This document shows positions 42,440-52,534 of a stretch of DNA of 64,000 nt, in pieces. The stretch's first letter is position 1, and every line of letters starts with the position of its first letter. Origin of the DNA: Odontocerum albicorne (lineage: Eukaryota > Arthropoda > Insecta > Trichoptera > Odontoceridae); assembly GCA_949825065.1 (NCBI GenBank), contig OX463862.1, positions 14,937,592-15,001,591 of the forward strand. The letters run 5' to 3'. A program made the translations under genes and the position numbers. Under the pieces are notes generated by a model. It ran no database searches, was not told the DNA's origin, and worked only from the letters and a program-made list of their open reading frames with translations.

Positions 42440-42945
42440 ACAAATAAATCCTGGAAATTAAATAATAATAATAACAAAAATAAAATAACCATAGCGCCGA
42501 TTAGAAAGCAGATTCGCATCAAAGGCGCTGTAACTCGGAATACGAACCCACTATTATTAAATAATAATAAAACTACAATTAACATAGCGCCGATTAGAAA
42601 GCAGACTGGCATCAAAGGCGTTGTAGTTCAGAATACGAACCACTATTATTAAATAATAATAATAAAACTACAATTAACATAGCGCCGATTAAAAAGCAGA
42701 CTCTCATGAAAGGCGCTGTAATTCGGAATATGAACCCACTATTATTAAATAATAATAATAAAACTACAATTAACATAACGCCGATTAGAAAGCAATATCG
42801 CATCAAAGCGCTGTAATTCAGAATACGAACCCACTATTGTTAAATAATAATAATAAAACTACAATCAATATAGCGCCGATTAGAAAGCAGTATCGCATCA
42901 AAGGCGCTGTAATTCGGAACACAACCCCATTATTATTGACAGATA
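42440..42945. repeat. 93-96-bp tandem array with a hairpin core, five units
   Basis: AGCGCCGATTA or a variant recurs at 42493, 42586, 42681, 42777 and 42872. Each unit contains AGCGCC ... GGCGCT (33-36 bp apart), GTAATTCGGAATACGAACCC and an (AAT)n stretch. Single dispersed copies at 26891, 28150 and 63085 show the source repeat. ORFs reading INIAPIRKQ are array artefacts. Confidence 0.92.
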
Positions 42946-43659
42946 AATTAAAAAACTGCAACGATTTCGAAACGACAGCATTATACGAGTATATCATACC
43001 ACGTTGTACAGCACACCGGAAGGCCTTACATGATCCAGCTAATACGAAGAACCACGAAAGTCTCATAACATGGGATAAAGTCATTTATCAAAATAACAGG
43101 TAAAGTGGACTTATTGTGCATTAATGCCATTCACCTAACTTTTTTAACTGGCACTTTTCAGCTGACTTTTATAAATTCAAAAACATAGCTTTCTTGGTAA
43201 AACAGCGCTGGACAAATCAACTTTTAGTTGTTTTTATGATAATATTTATTATACTACGATATAAAAGGTTTTGCATGAATTTCAACAAAATATCCAATAC
43301 GACACAAGTCATTCTTTTCTTCATACAATCAAACAATACTATCAAGTCCTTAGAAAATTGAAAATTGTTCAGGTATACTCGTTCTTAAGACGTCGTGTCC
43401 CTTTTGAACCCTTTTTGATATTAAAAAAAACGGTTCGCAAATTTGTATGAACAGGAAAGAGAGAGATGGAAAAAATTGTATCCCTTTTTTGTCTCTTTTT
43501 AAATTTGCATAATTTTTTAAAATATCCGTTGACCGACTTTTTTCTAACGTTTTTTTTTGTCAAACAAAAAACGAGATTTGCAATATTTAGTTACGTCGAT
43601 TCAATATGTCAAAAATGAAGCTTTAAAGCTTTTAGTTTTTTTCATTAAGTATATTATGC
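42946..43659. other. No recognised feature; one TACGAGTA site
   Basis: AT-rich DNA. TACGAGTA at 42984-42991 (ATTATACGAGTATATC). Minus ORF 43369-43563 is low complexity. Confidence 0.45.
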
Positions 43660-43905
43660 TTTTTTTAATGGAAATTATAAAGAACGTTTTTTTAAGAATC
43701 AAAAGAAAGAAACGATAAAGGTGTCAGATCAATAGATGTTTTTTAATGGAAATTATAAAGAAGAATGTTTTTTTTTTCAGAATCAAAAGGAGACGATAAA
43801 GGTGTCGGACAAATAAATGTTTATTAATGGAAATTATAAAGAAGGACGTTTTTTAAGAATCAAAAGAAAGAATTGATAAAGGTGTCAAACCAATAAATGT
43901 TTTTT
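43660..43905. repeat. Approx. 80-bp tandem repeat, three units
   Basis: AATGGAAATTATAAAGAA or close variant at 43667, 43745 and 43826, with GATAAAGGTGTCRGAC and AATAAATGTTTTTTAAT closing each unit. Units differ by indels in poly-T runs. Confidence 0.88.
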
Positions 43906-43939
43906 TTATTTGGTTTGAAGCTATAATCATATACGTACT

Positions 43940-44310
43940 CATATATGATAAAATACTGGAAAGAGCCGAATAAATGCTGTTATCTCAACGTGCACTAAGA
44001 ATAATACACGGGGGGTGACAATGTATGACAGAATACATAATGAAGTGATAAGGGATGAGCGTGAACTTAAGGCTGATGTGTTAAGTATGATGAAGAAGAT
44101 CACTCTGAGATGGTTTGGGCTTGTAGAACGAATGAATTTAAAAAAATTAATAAATCAAATATACCTTGCAAATGTGTGTGATAGAATTGGTATAGAATGG
44201 AATGTTGAACTAACTGAACGATATTTTGAAAAATCGAATTGTAAAAGTAAGAAAAATCATAGTTGTATAAGGAAGTGTATGGACGTAGAAGAGGCGAAGG
44301 ATGTATAAGG
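43940..44310 (+). mobile_element. RTE-like LINE (family D) C-terminal coding fragment
   Basis: The 97-codon ORF 44015-44308 is the best-preserved family D protein piece: MYDRIHNEVIRDERELKADV, then KKITLRWFGLVERMN, INQIYLANVCDR, and CIRKCMDVEEAKDV. It is the C-terminal RT-associated domain; GLVERM stands where GHVERM is usual and the middle (normally GRGRPRKVWLDQVNDI) has drifted. No catalytic RT region. The LINE 3' terminus is missing. Confidence 0.8.
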
Positions 44311-45171
44311 AAGGATACAAAATGTGAGAAAGTTATCAGTTGCTGATTTAAATGTTTTTATTTATAACATTTGAAAAATCCTACCGGTTCGGATAAAATT
44401 ACTGACCAAACATAACAAACTAAATCAAACAGGCTTGCAAACTCCTAGTAACAATAAATAAAAATTACATTCAACGTCCACTATTTCAGCAAAGGGTTGA
44501 TTTAAATCCTTTCACACAGATCAAATTGCAACAATCAAACCATTTTTGCATATGCAGGTCAGTGCCAAACGATCTATTAAAATGTACTTCTCGAAGGACA
44601 TGTAATCCACCCTGGTCCTTTTTGTATTCCTTTTGGTGTCTTTTGTAGTCCGTCATAGTCTTCTTTGTAGTCCATCTAGAAGTCCACTTTCCGTTGATGA
44701 CCTCTAGTGACCTGAATGACGAAACGGGAGCGAAATAATTGTATCATTTTATTTTTTTATCAATGCGAAATCTTGTCTACCTGCGCAAAAAATAAACTGG
44801 ACTGATTCTCACGGTAATGTTGTTGCATTATTTTGATACCCTGCATTGCGAAATGGAGCATAAACCCTTTATATTTTTTGACATAATTTTTAAGGACTAA
44901 AGCCTGTTTGTACATTTTTATTGCTAAAGTAAGAAATATATTTAAAACATGTTTAATTTATTGGTGCACAACTGGGCGTATTAAAGTGAAACTTGAAATT
45001 GACAGAAGATAGAAGTTAGATTATTTATTAAAAAAACTTAAGAAATATTTTCACATAGAACATTTATCATAGAATACTCACATACCACAATAGACCGTCT
45101 GTGTTCTATCTGGAGACATTACAGGTAAAATGATAAGCTGTTACAGGCTGAAGATAAATGATAAGGAGTTG
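44311..45171. other. No recognised feature
   Basis: Contains CTTTTTGTATTCCTTTTGG then TGTCTTTTGTAGTCC and CTTCTTTGTAGTCC at 44620-44690, a short degenerate direct repeat. No coding support. Confidence 0.5.
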
Positions 45172-45410
45172 AGTTAGGGTGTGGGCTGAAAAATATCTGG
45201 TGTCCCCGTGGCTGGGCTCGCCCTATATTGGTGGGGTGTATCTTGGCCGGGGGGATGTTATTAGATGAGCTCAGACATTTTGATAGCTTCTGTTTTTTAA
45301 TGTATTATCTTTTTAATGTGTTCTTGAAATGTGTCTAAATGTATTATGTACATACTATGTTGCTATCAATAAACCTGTATTTATTTAATATTTATTTATT
45401 TCAGTTCACA
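45172..45410 (+). mobile_element. LINE-C 3' end
   Basis: GTGTGGGCTGAAAAATATC, GGCTGGGCTCGCCCTATATT, GGGGTGTATCTTGGCCGG, ACTATGTTGCTATCAATAAA, and an ATTT-rich tail. It is very close to the 22643 copy. Starts abruptly, so 5'-truncated. Confidence 0.8.
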
Positions 45411-45599
45411 CTTTTTTTATATCAGGCAATCCACCAAAACAAGGATGATTTGTGCCACTAAATTAAAGCCATTTTGCAATTATATGGGCCAATATAATAA
45501 AACCGATTAAAAAAAAACAAATGCGTGAGACTCTCGCGTAGTAGAGTGAAACTTCTTAGCTCCTAGTAAAAGTTGATTTTATGCATTGCTTTTTCCATT

Positions 45600-46130
45600 T
45601 GTTAACGATTTTTTATTTTTAATAATAAATAATAATAATGTTAATAATAAATAATAATTTAATACACTTTATAATATTAAATTAATTTGCTTTAATATTA
45701 ACATTTTTATGTTATTATTAATTATTAAATTAATTAATTTAAATAATTATTTATTTATTATTTTTATTATATTATTTATAATATTATATAATATTATTAA
45801 TTAAATATAATTATTAATATTATAATAACATATATGTATTATTATAATTATATATTAAATAAATCTTAAAATAAATATTAAATAAAATTAAAAAATTTAA
45901 TATAAAATAAAAATAATAAATGTTAAGTACCATATATTAATATAAAAATAATGTATAACAAAAAATATTACTTTTTTATTTTTAATAATAAATAATAATT
46001 TTAACAATAATATAAGACGCTTAATAATATTAAAACAATATTAATTATTATTAATAATCATTAATATTCAAATAATTAATAATAATTTATTATTAAATAA
46101 AATATTTAATGATAATAAATAATAATTTTA
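45600..46130. repeat. Nearly pure A/T tract (AAT/ATT low complexity)
   Basis: About 530 bp composed almost only of A and T, with AATAATAAATAATAA-type words on both strands and many potential hairpins. It looks like a decayed trinucleotide microsatellite. No feature inside. Confidence 0.9.
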
Positions 46131-46547
46131 TAATAATATACTGTTTCACTTTTCGTGACGTTCAGGCCAATTTGCCCTACCGCTCCAATAGAAGTTTCAC
46201 TTCAAAAATGACAATTCTAGACAATTCAAAGTTGCAACTGATTAAATTTAAAAAAACTAACAATCGATCTATAAATGGACTATGTCCCATTTGTGGTAAA
46301 CAGAGATAACAGATTTCCACTTCATTCGATCTTGACATTCATTTTCACTTTTGCCACGTCCATTCATTGCCTCGTGCATCCATACAAACCACCATTCGCT
46401 TCTTTCAATATCGCATTTCAAGCGACCATCCGATGTAAACATTAGTCACGAGCCTTTGTTTTTGCAATTCATGATTTGAAATAGAACCAATTTATTTATT
46501 TCTTCATAACTTTTAAATACCTCTGACAAATAAGCCATCGTATCATG

Positions 46548-47455
46548 AGGTGCATGGTCGCGTGGTAACGCATTGGACTTACGTGCGGACGATCACTGAT
46601 TCGAATCCTGCACGCTGTGCTACTCTCCTCGAATGACACGGGCATTTTTTATCTAGGTATAAGAATACCTAAGACTTAAAAAAATAGGAAATAACGTGCC
46701 GGTGTGCTCCGATCGTCTTACTTCGGTATGCCATCGGATCCAGTAGCGGTGTGGCTGGTGAGATTGCCGGTGTGCTCCGATCGTCTCACTTCGGTATGCC
46801 ATCGGATCCAGTACAGAGTTGTGGCTGGTGAGATTGCCTGTGTGCTCCGACCGTTTCACTTCGGTATGGCATCGGATCCAGTAGCGGTGTGGCTGGTGAG
46901 ATTACCGGTGTGCTCCGATCGTCTCACTTCGGTATGCCATCGGATCCAGTACAGAGTTGTGGCTGGTGAGATTGCCGGTGTGCTCCGATCGTCTCACTTC
47001 GGTATGCCATCGGATCCAGTACAGCGTTGTGGCTGGTGAGATTGCCGGTGTGCTCCGATCGTCTCACTTCGGTATGCCATCGGATCCAGTACAGCGTTGT
47101 GGCTGGTGAGATTGCCGGTGTGCTCCGATCGTCTCACTTCGGTATGCCATCGGATCCAGTACAGCGTTGTGGCTGGTGAGATTGCCGGCGTGCTCCGATC
47201 GTCTCACTTCGGTATCCCATCGGATCCAGTACAGCGTTGTGGCTGGTGAGATTGCCGGTGTGCTCCGACCGTTTCACTTTGGTATGGCATCGGATCCAGT
47301 AGCGGTGTGGGTGGTGAGATTGCCGGTGAGCAACGGCTCACTCACTTAAAAACAAAAAAACTCCACGGCACAGATTATCTTTCCAACTAGGTTAACGTTG
47401 AAATATCGAGGGGATCCTCGACTTCGCGGTCCAGCAACGATGAACCATCGTATCC
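46548..47455 (+). mobile_element. Family V element: tRNA-like head, VNTR, hairpin tail
   Basis: Longest copy of the family. Head (46550-46620): CATGGTCGCGTGGTAACGC, then GATTCGAATCC at the box B position. Spacer: GACACGGGCATTTTTTATC, AGGTATAAGAATACCTAAG. Then nine tandem units (annotated separately). Tail: GAGCAACGGCTCACTCACTT, AAACTCCACGGCACAG, CTTTCCAACTAGG, GGGGATCCTCGACTTCG and CAACGATG. The same order is found in the copies at 36005 and 37955 and partly at 63355. No coding capacity; presumably mobilised in trans, mechanism unknown. Confidence 0.75.
46701..47323 (+). repeat. 68/70-bp VNTR inside family V, nine units
   Basis: Unit starts at 46701, 46769, 46839, 46907, 46977, 47047, 47117, 47187 and 47257. 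The 70-bp units carry ATCCAGTACAGCGTTGTGG or ATCCAGTACAGAGTTGTGG; the 68-bp units (1, 3, 9) carry ATCCAGTAGCGGTGTGG. The core is GTGCTCCGATCGTCTCACTT + CGGTATGCCATCGG, much more GC-rich than its surroundings, with a GGATCC in every unit. Units 5-8 are nearly identical, pointing to recent expansion. Long ORFs here are array artefacts. Confidence 0.95.
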
Positions 47456-47690
47456 AATTTAAAGTGCAGCACGCGTGTTTTTTCTCCAAGTGTCCAGAAT
47501 GCCCTGAAAGCAAGAAAAATGATGATCATAGGTATCAATTGACATTATACGAATTACGCTGCACAGTTAGAGGAACGATGCCTCACGAATATTTTTCGCG
47601 CTGTACTATTTGGGAAATCATTTTCACGCATAATTACTATATTCCCGAAGCACAATTTAAAGGTAAAAAATTTCACGCTAAAGGCCGTTA
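47397..47690 (+). other. 97-codon ORF running out of a family V tail
   Basis: The first ~18 codons lie in the family V tail. The rest reads HRIQFKVQHACFFSKCPECP, then YQLTLYELRCTVRGTMPHEY, FSRCTIWEIIFTHNYYIPEA, ending KKFHAKGR. Composition is balanced and there is a C-P-E-C motif, but no family is recognised and there is no start codon independent of the repeat. A donor-like AAAGGTAAAAA lies near 47660. Weak candidate for a real exon or an unknown element protein. Confidence 0.2.
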
Positions 47691-48035
47691 AACACGATAC
47701 AATATTTATATACGAAAATTTGTATTTTTTATGAAATTTTAGCTAACCTATTGATTTTTTTTAACTTTTAGATTAGAACTGTTGCGCTAATATGTTAAAC
47801 AGCGAGTTTGTATTATTTTTCGATCCGTATCGAATTATTAAAATTCCATTAAATGTTAACGCGCTCTTTTGCTTCTCGTTCTCTCGACTCTGATTCTCTC
47901 TGAATCGAGCTGATTGGTCAACTTTCGAAAAAATCTTTGAATTATCTTTCTTTCGTTTTTTTCTTAAAATATGGTTTCATGTTGACCTCTTACTTATTTT
48001 CATTATAATCAGAGTTGTAACACTTCTTGGGATTT
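47691..48035. other. No recognised feature
   Basis: AT-rich spacer with a CTCGTTCTCTCGACTCTG patch at 47877. Nothing supported. Confidence 0.5.
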
Positions 48036-48039
48036 AACA

Positions 48040-48335
48040 TTAATTCATACATACATACATATCATCACGCCGTGTCTCTTGCGGGATAGGCAGAAATAAC
48101 AAATCTCTAAACTTTTATATCCATGTTCATACATCTCGTCATGCACAATCTTCTATTATTCATTCTTCTCATTAAACATTCTTTCAAAATCTGGTCCAGC
48201 CACGTTTTCCTCGGTCTAGTTCATCTACGCACACCTTGCACTTCTGACTTGTATACTCGCTTAGTCATTCTTTCATCTCCGCGCTCTATGTTCCAATCAT
48301 CAATTTGTTTATATTGAAGGATACTATTTGAAAGA
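48040..48335 (-). mobile_element. RTE-like LINE, diverged subfamily of D
   Basis: Plus-strand landmarks CATACATACATATCATCACG, TCTTGCGGGATAGGCAG, TCCAGCCACGTTTTCCTCGG, ACACACCTTGCACTTCTGAC, TATACTCGCTTAGTC. Same subfamily as 27690-28080. The (CATA)n tail is at its 3' end (plus-strand left). Confidence 0.65.
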
Positions 48336-49700
48336 AAATAAATTTTAAATTAATTCATTCATTCGTCAGTTGTATACGATATTTCAGAGTGGTGTACCGT
48401 TTGGTTTGGCTTATGATGCTGACGTTTCAAAAATGTTAAATTTGTCACCATCAGAACTTTTTTGTAAACAACTTCGTCATAAGTGGATGCGCGCCGGATA
48501 TCGCTTGGTCTATAGCGAAATCTCAACCGTAACGTGAGTGTACGGGTCCATCCCACCACGGAAGAACAATCACGCAGTTTACACAAACGTCAGCACCACG
48601 AGACAAATCACGCGATACTACACTACGAAAGGTAAGGCGAAATCCTTAAACATATTCGTATATATCATATGTATAAAGCGTTCGAAAAAATTAACTGCAA
48701 GGCTAGTAAATTTCATAAAATAAAAAAGAATAAATTGATGAATGTCATCAAAATCATCGTTATCACCATCATGCCATGTCCCAATTGGGATAAGCAGAAA
48801 GAGCAGATTTCCACTTAATACCTTTAGAAGTTCTCTTAGAGAACGTTTTTCTTTATCTAAACCATAAATCCGACACCACGGCGTGACTTCCGTTGGTTTT
48901 TTTACTATCTTTCTTTTCGTTGACGTTGTTTCTCTCAAACTTTTAGAGATATCTGTAAATATGTTAAAGTATCGATATGTGTGGATTAATTACACGCATG
49001 CGTTATTATTTTCTTAGATTATTTTTAATTGTTTTTGTATGTTAGGTAGACTTTGTTTACCTGAGTCTTGACCTGTCTCAAGTTTATATTTTATTGTGGT
49101 ATGCATGTGCGTACGGCTTTTTGTTATACATTTTTGTATACGATTTATGTAAATATTTATAATTTTTGTGACAAGTTGTATTTATAGGTAAATTCATGCG
49201 CACTCAAAATTCTAATTGTAACTTTTTTTATTAGTCGATAAAAGACCGAACATTAATATAATATAAAATAAAAAATCTATGCTGACATACATATTTTGCT
49301 TCTGCCGCGTCCATTCAGCACCTCATGTGCCATATTTAATAAATAAAAACATTCTTACCTCTTTCAGAATTTGAAAATAATATTGAATCATGTTTAGCGG
49401 GCTTTAGATTTCGCGCATCGCAGTTTTTGACGCATATATTGGCGACGTGAAGGAACGCGTGCTAATGCGTATGCGAAAGTGTCATGAGTAGGAGAGGCTG
49501 ATACGAGGTACAGCGACAGAAGTGGGAGAGACAGATATGCGGAGATCCGCGCGCGCTCGCATGCGAGCCCATCTTCACGCTTTCTCTTTCCGCATTCACT
49601 CTCCTACATCTGCAATTCATCGACTTTAATTAATTCAGCTTTTAACTCGGACCCGCGCGACTCCATACTTCTACGCTACTGGTCTAACGGTACTAGGTCA
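48336..49700. other. Mostly unrecognised; GC-rich patch with palindromes
   Basis: 48469-48560 shares a complementary block with 42170-42440. At 49430-49620 the DNA is GC-rich: GACGTGAAGGAACGCGTGC, CTGATACGAGGTACAGC, ATATGCGGAGATCCGCG, and CTCGCATGCGAG, a perfect 12-bp palindrome. GTAGGAGAG (49487) and CTCTCCTAC (49605) form an outer pair. No gene recognised. Confidence 0.45.
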
Positions 49701-49802
49701 AACGGACACAAATCCATTATCATCATTTTATTTTTTCTTCATTTTACTCCATACATCATCCTTTATCACTTCAATACGTATTCTGTCACACATCGTCACA
49801 CC

Positions 49803-50035
49803 ATGTATTAAATAAATAAATAAATAAATAATAGGTTTATTGATAGCAACATAGTATGTACAGATTATATTTAAATAACACTTCCAAAACACATAAATTG
49901 CAGATAATACATTAAATACAGAAGCTATCAAAAGGTCTGGGCTCATCAAATAGCATCCCCTCGGCCAAGATACACCCCACTAATATAGGGCGAACCCAGC
50001 CACGGGGACACCAGATGTTTTTCAGCCCACACCCT
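49803..50035 (-). mobile_element. LINE-C 3' end, minus strand
   Basis: (AAAT)n tail first on the plus strand, then TTTATTGATAGCAACATAGT, ATAATACATTAAATACAG, TCTGGGCTCATCAAATAGC, TCGGCCAAGATACACCCCAC, and AACCCAGCCACGGGGACACC. Near full 3' UTR. Confidence 0.8.
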
Positions 50036-50212
50036 TGAACACGTAGAACAAGAATATATAAAAAAAATAAACACAGAAAATAAATAGATGACAAAAAAAA
50101 TACATTCAAGAGATAAGACACTAAAAGGTCCGGGCTCATCCCACAAATATTCCCCCGGCCGAGATACACCCCACCAATGTAGGGCGAGCCCGACCGCAAG
50201 GGCATCAGGGGG
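50036..50212 (-). mobile_element. LINE-C, second minus copy, tailless
   Basis: AAGGTCCGGGCTCATCCCAC, CCGGCCGAGATACACCCCAC, GTAGGGCGAGCCCGACC. It repeats the 5' half of the neighbouring copy but begins with different sequence and lacks the (AAAT) tail. It could be upstream LINE-C sequence or a separate insertion. Confidence 0.6.
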
Positions 50213-50335
50213 CTATTATTATCAGTGCATGCATTTCTAAAAAAATTATTCCACCCCTATCAGTCTTTTTCTATATCCATGTTTACTTCCAAACATCAAC
50301 AAGTTGTAAACAATTATTTTAGCAGATTTGATATA

Positions 50336-50790
50336 TCAACGGAGGTAGCCAATACCATTAGATGACAAAACTTATCGGGTCTTTACCAATACACCAGGTG
50401 AACAAATGTGAAAACCGCGAGTGATAGCTATAGGGGTGCCCTCACTCAGCAATGGGTAGAAAAAGGGCAGATTAAGACATGATGATATCATAGGGATTAG
50501 AGTCTCCTTGAATAATTAAGTCATTCAAATCGGATATCGAGACACTGATAACAGATAAATTACATTGATAATCTGATAAAAAAGGTTAAGAAAAATATTT
50601 TCATATTACAAATTTCACAATCAGATTAAAATAAAATTTTATAAGAAAATTAATATTTTTTTTATGGTCGTTATATTTCGCTTTAATCAATTTATATTGC
50701 ACATGACCTAGAAAAAACAAAGCAAGGTTAGGACCGAAGATATCTTTTACATGGTCACCAGTCAACAATATCGAGATAGAAATATGTAGG
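50336..50790. other. No recognised feature
   Basis: AT-rich sequence. 50340-50520 is somewhat GC-richer (AACCGCGAGTGATAGC, GGGGTGCCCTCACTCAGC) without a convincing frame. Confidence 0.45.
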
Positions 50791-50794
50791 AATA

Positions 50795-51119
50795 GTTTCA
50801 TCTAGAGAGCACATGATCTGACTATTCCGCCGGATAAAACACGTTCTCTGAAGTGGAAAGTTTCATCTGGAGAGCGCATTAACTGACTATTCCTCCGGTT
50901 AAAACACGTTCTCTGAAGGGAAAAGTTTCATCTAGAGAGCGCATGAGCTGACTATTCCTCCGGATAAAACACGTTCTCTGAAGTGAAAAGTTTCATCTGG
51001 AGAGCGCATGAACGGACTATTCCTCCGGATAAAACTCGTTCTCTGAAGTGAAAAGTTTCATCTAGAGAGCGCATGAACTGATTATTCATCCGGATAAGAC
51101 ACGTTCTCTGAAGTGAAAA
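50795..51119. repeat. 65-bp minisatellite, five units
   Basis: GTTTCATCTRGAGAGC recurs at 50795, 50860, 50925, 50990 and 51055, exactly 65 bp apart. The unit continues GCATGAACTGACTATTCCTC + CGGATAAAACACGTTCTCTG + AAGTGAAAA. GAGAGCGC and CGTTCTCT within each unit form an imperfect inverted repeat. No coding potential. Confidence 0.95.
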
Positions 51120-51199
51120 GAAAAATTATCTGATAACTGAATACTCGGAAAAGATGATATCAGGATGCCAACTACTTGGAGTACCCTCATGATAGTCCA

Positions 51200-51470
51200 T
51201 AACAACATTTTAGCATCAACTTTCATGTAATGAAGCGAAACGTGGACGTGGAAAACGCCTGAAAGGTGCCAAAAACATGCTGTAGAAATACTTACACGTA
51301 GAAAAATATATGGGATGGCAAAGTTTAACAGAATACGGAATGAAATGATAAGGGATGAATATGAACTTAAGGTTGATGTATTAAGTAAGTTGTACAGAAC
51401 TCCGAGACGATTTGGGTATGAAGATTTAATGAATGAAGAAAGACTTACAAAATAAACATACAGGGTGTCC
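51200..51470 (+). mobile_element. RTE-like LINE (family D) fragment
   Basis: GCGAAACGTGGACGTGG, GTAGAAATACTTACACG, CAGAATACGGAATGAAATG, ATAAGGGATGAATATGAACT, GACGATTTGGGTATG, AATGAAGAAAGACTTACAAA. It is the region upstream of the usual 3' end, with the 3' end missing. Confidence 0.65.
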
Positions 51471-51539
51471 CAAAGGGCAACGTCAAGCCGGTATAGAGGC
51501 CAGCTTATGACGGCTCAGAAGAATAGATTGGTTGATGAA

Positions 51540-51942
51540 GTAAGACGGAATACAGAATGAAATGATTAGGGATGGATGTGAACTTAATGCTGATGTATTA
51601 AGTAAACTAAGGAATAGAACTCTGATATGATTTGGGCATGTAGATTCAATGAATAAAGAATAAGAACTCTGATATGATTTGGGCATGTAGATTCAATGAA
51701 TGAAGAAAGACTTACAAAAAACAAATATCCAGTGAGTGGATATCGTGAAAGAGGGAAAATCAAAGAAAATATAGTTGTATCGAGTGAATGATATTTCGAA
51801 AGAAGGAAATGTAAAATGTCAGAATCGTAAGAGTTATATGAGAAGGTGCATGGATGTAGAAGAGAGGAAAGAAAAGTGTCGCAATTAAAATATTTGGCTC
51901 TTTATCCTCTCTGCCTACTCCTACAAGGGAAACGGCCTGAGG
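51540..51942 (+). mobile_element. RTE-like LINE (family D) 3' end with local duplication
   Basis: TACAGAATGAAATGATTAGG, GATGTGAACTTAATGC, then AGAACTCTGATATGATTTGG and the following 40 bases occur twice in direct repeat (51615 and 51664). It continues through ATCGAGTGAATGATATTTCG, ATGAGAAGGTGCATGG, and CTGCCTACTCCTACAAGGG + AAACGGCCTGAGG. A fold-back MITE interrupts its terminal GATGGTATGTATG-type end. Confidence 0.7.
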
Positions 51943-52163
51943 TACGGTACCCGGCGGTAAGTAATAAACATTGGGCTTAAGTAAGAGACTGTCGGCCATA
52001 ATCGGCTAACTTCGGCTTTGTAAAGCGTCGTCTCTGTCATTTATACACGTGTTCCGTCGCGATTTGTTAATCGTTACGAGACCGGACTATTAGCGCATCG
52101 TGCGACATGGCCGACGGTCTATTTCTTAAGTCCGATGTGTATTACTTACCACCGGGTACTGTA
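51943..52163. mobile_element. Fold-back MITE with TA ends, 221 bp
   Basis: Left end TACGGTACCCGGCGGTAAG + TAATA; right end, complemented, TACAGTACCCGGTGGTAAG + TAATA. Arms pair for about 60 bp (through GACTGTCGGCCAT and ATGGCCGACGGTC). If TA is the target duplication, the element is 51945-52161. A second copy is at 56912-57113. No coding capacity; TA target suggests Tc1/mariner-type mobilisation. Confidence 0.85.
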
Positions 52164-52169
52164 GGTATG

Positions 52170-52395
52170 TATTGAGGGTGTGGACTGAAAAACATCTGAT
52201 GTCCTCGCGACCGGGCTCGGCCACTATTGAGGAGGTGCATTCTACTGGGGGGGGGGTGTGATAAGATAAACCCAGACCTTTTGATGGCTTCTCTCTTAAA
52301 TGTGTTTTCTTCGATATTGTTTCGAGATATATGCTATATGTAATTTCAAGATATGTGTGTAATATATGAATAAACTATATTGTTATTTATAATTA
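52170..52395 (+). mobile_element. LINE-C 3' end, diverged
   Basis: GGTGTGGACTGAAAAACATC, CGACCGGGCTCGGCC, then AGATAAACCCAGACCTTTTG, GGCTTCTCTCTTAAATG and AATAAACTATATTGTTATTT. More substituted than the other copies. Poly-G of nine at 52250. Confidence 0.65.
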
Positions 52396-52534
52396 AGGCA
52401 TTAAACAAGACTGCATTACAAACTTAACAAGACTGGATCACAAACAAGACTGATGATGAGATGAAAAACTTGAAACCGGTGTGATTTTATCGTTACATAA
52501 ACAGTGTTGGACTAAAAAAATTACAATGAATATA

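Larger units (their letters stand above)
49705..50335 (-). mobile_element. RTE-like LINE (family D) interrupted by LINE-C
   Basis: The left part, plus-strand TTCACTTTTACTCC-like words CTTCATTTTACTCCATACAT, TCACTTCAATACGTATTCTG, TCACACATCGTCACACC. The right part resumes at about 50215 with ATCAGTGCATGCATTTCT and TCCATGTTTACTTCCAAAC. Between them lie two LINE-C 3' segments. In uninterrupted copies (44000-44040 complemented) the blocks are adjacent. Confidence 0.65.

Noticed and set aside
42373..43103. ORFs with repeated INIAPIRKQ or FLIGAMLIVVLLLLFNN that resemble a membrane repeat protein
   Set aside because: They are the two strands of the 93-96-bp array. The hydrophobic runs are the complement of (AAT)n.
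43369..43385. TACTCGTT at 43376, TACTCGTC at 25823 and similar near-octamers as further excision scars
   Set aside because: They lack the second TA, so they were not counted among the 19.
46653..47349. ORFs up to 111 codons with repeated SDRLTSVCHRIQY
   Set aside because: They come from the 68/70-bp VNTR. Mixed unit lengths shift the frame, and both strands are open.
51943..52163. Paired flanks as a twin insertion of two elements
   Set aside because: The outer ends are complementary in one continuous unit and recur as a unit at 56912, so it is one MITE.
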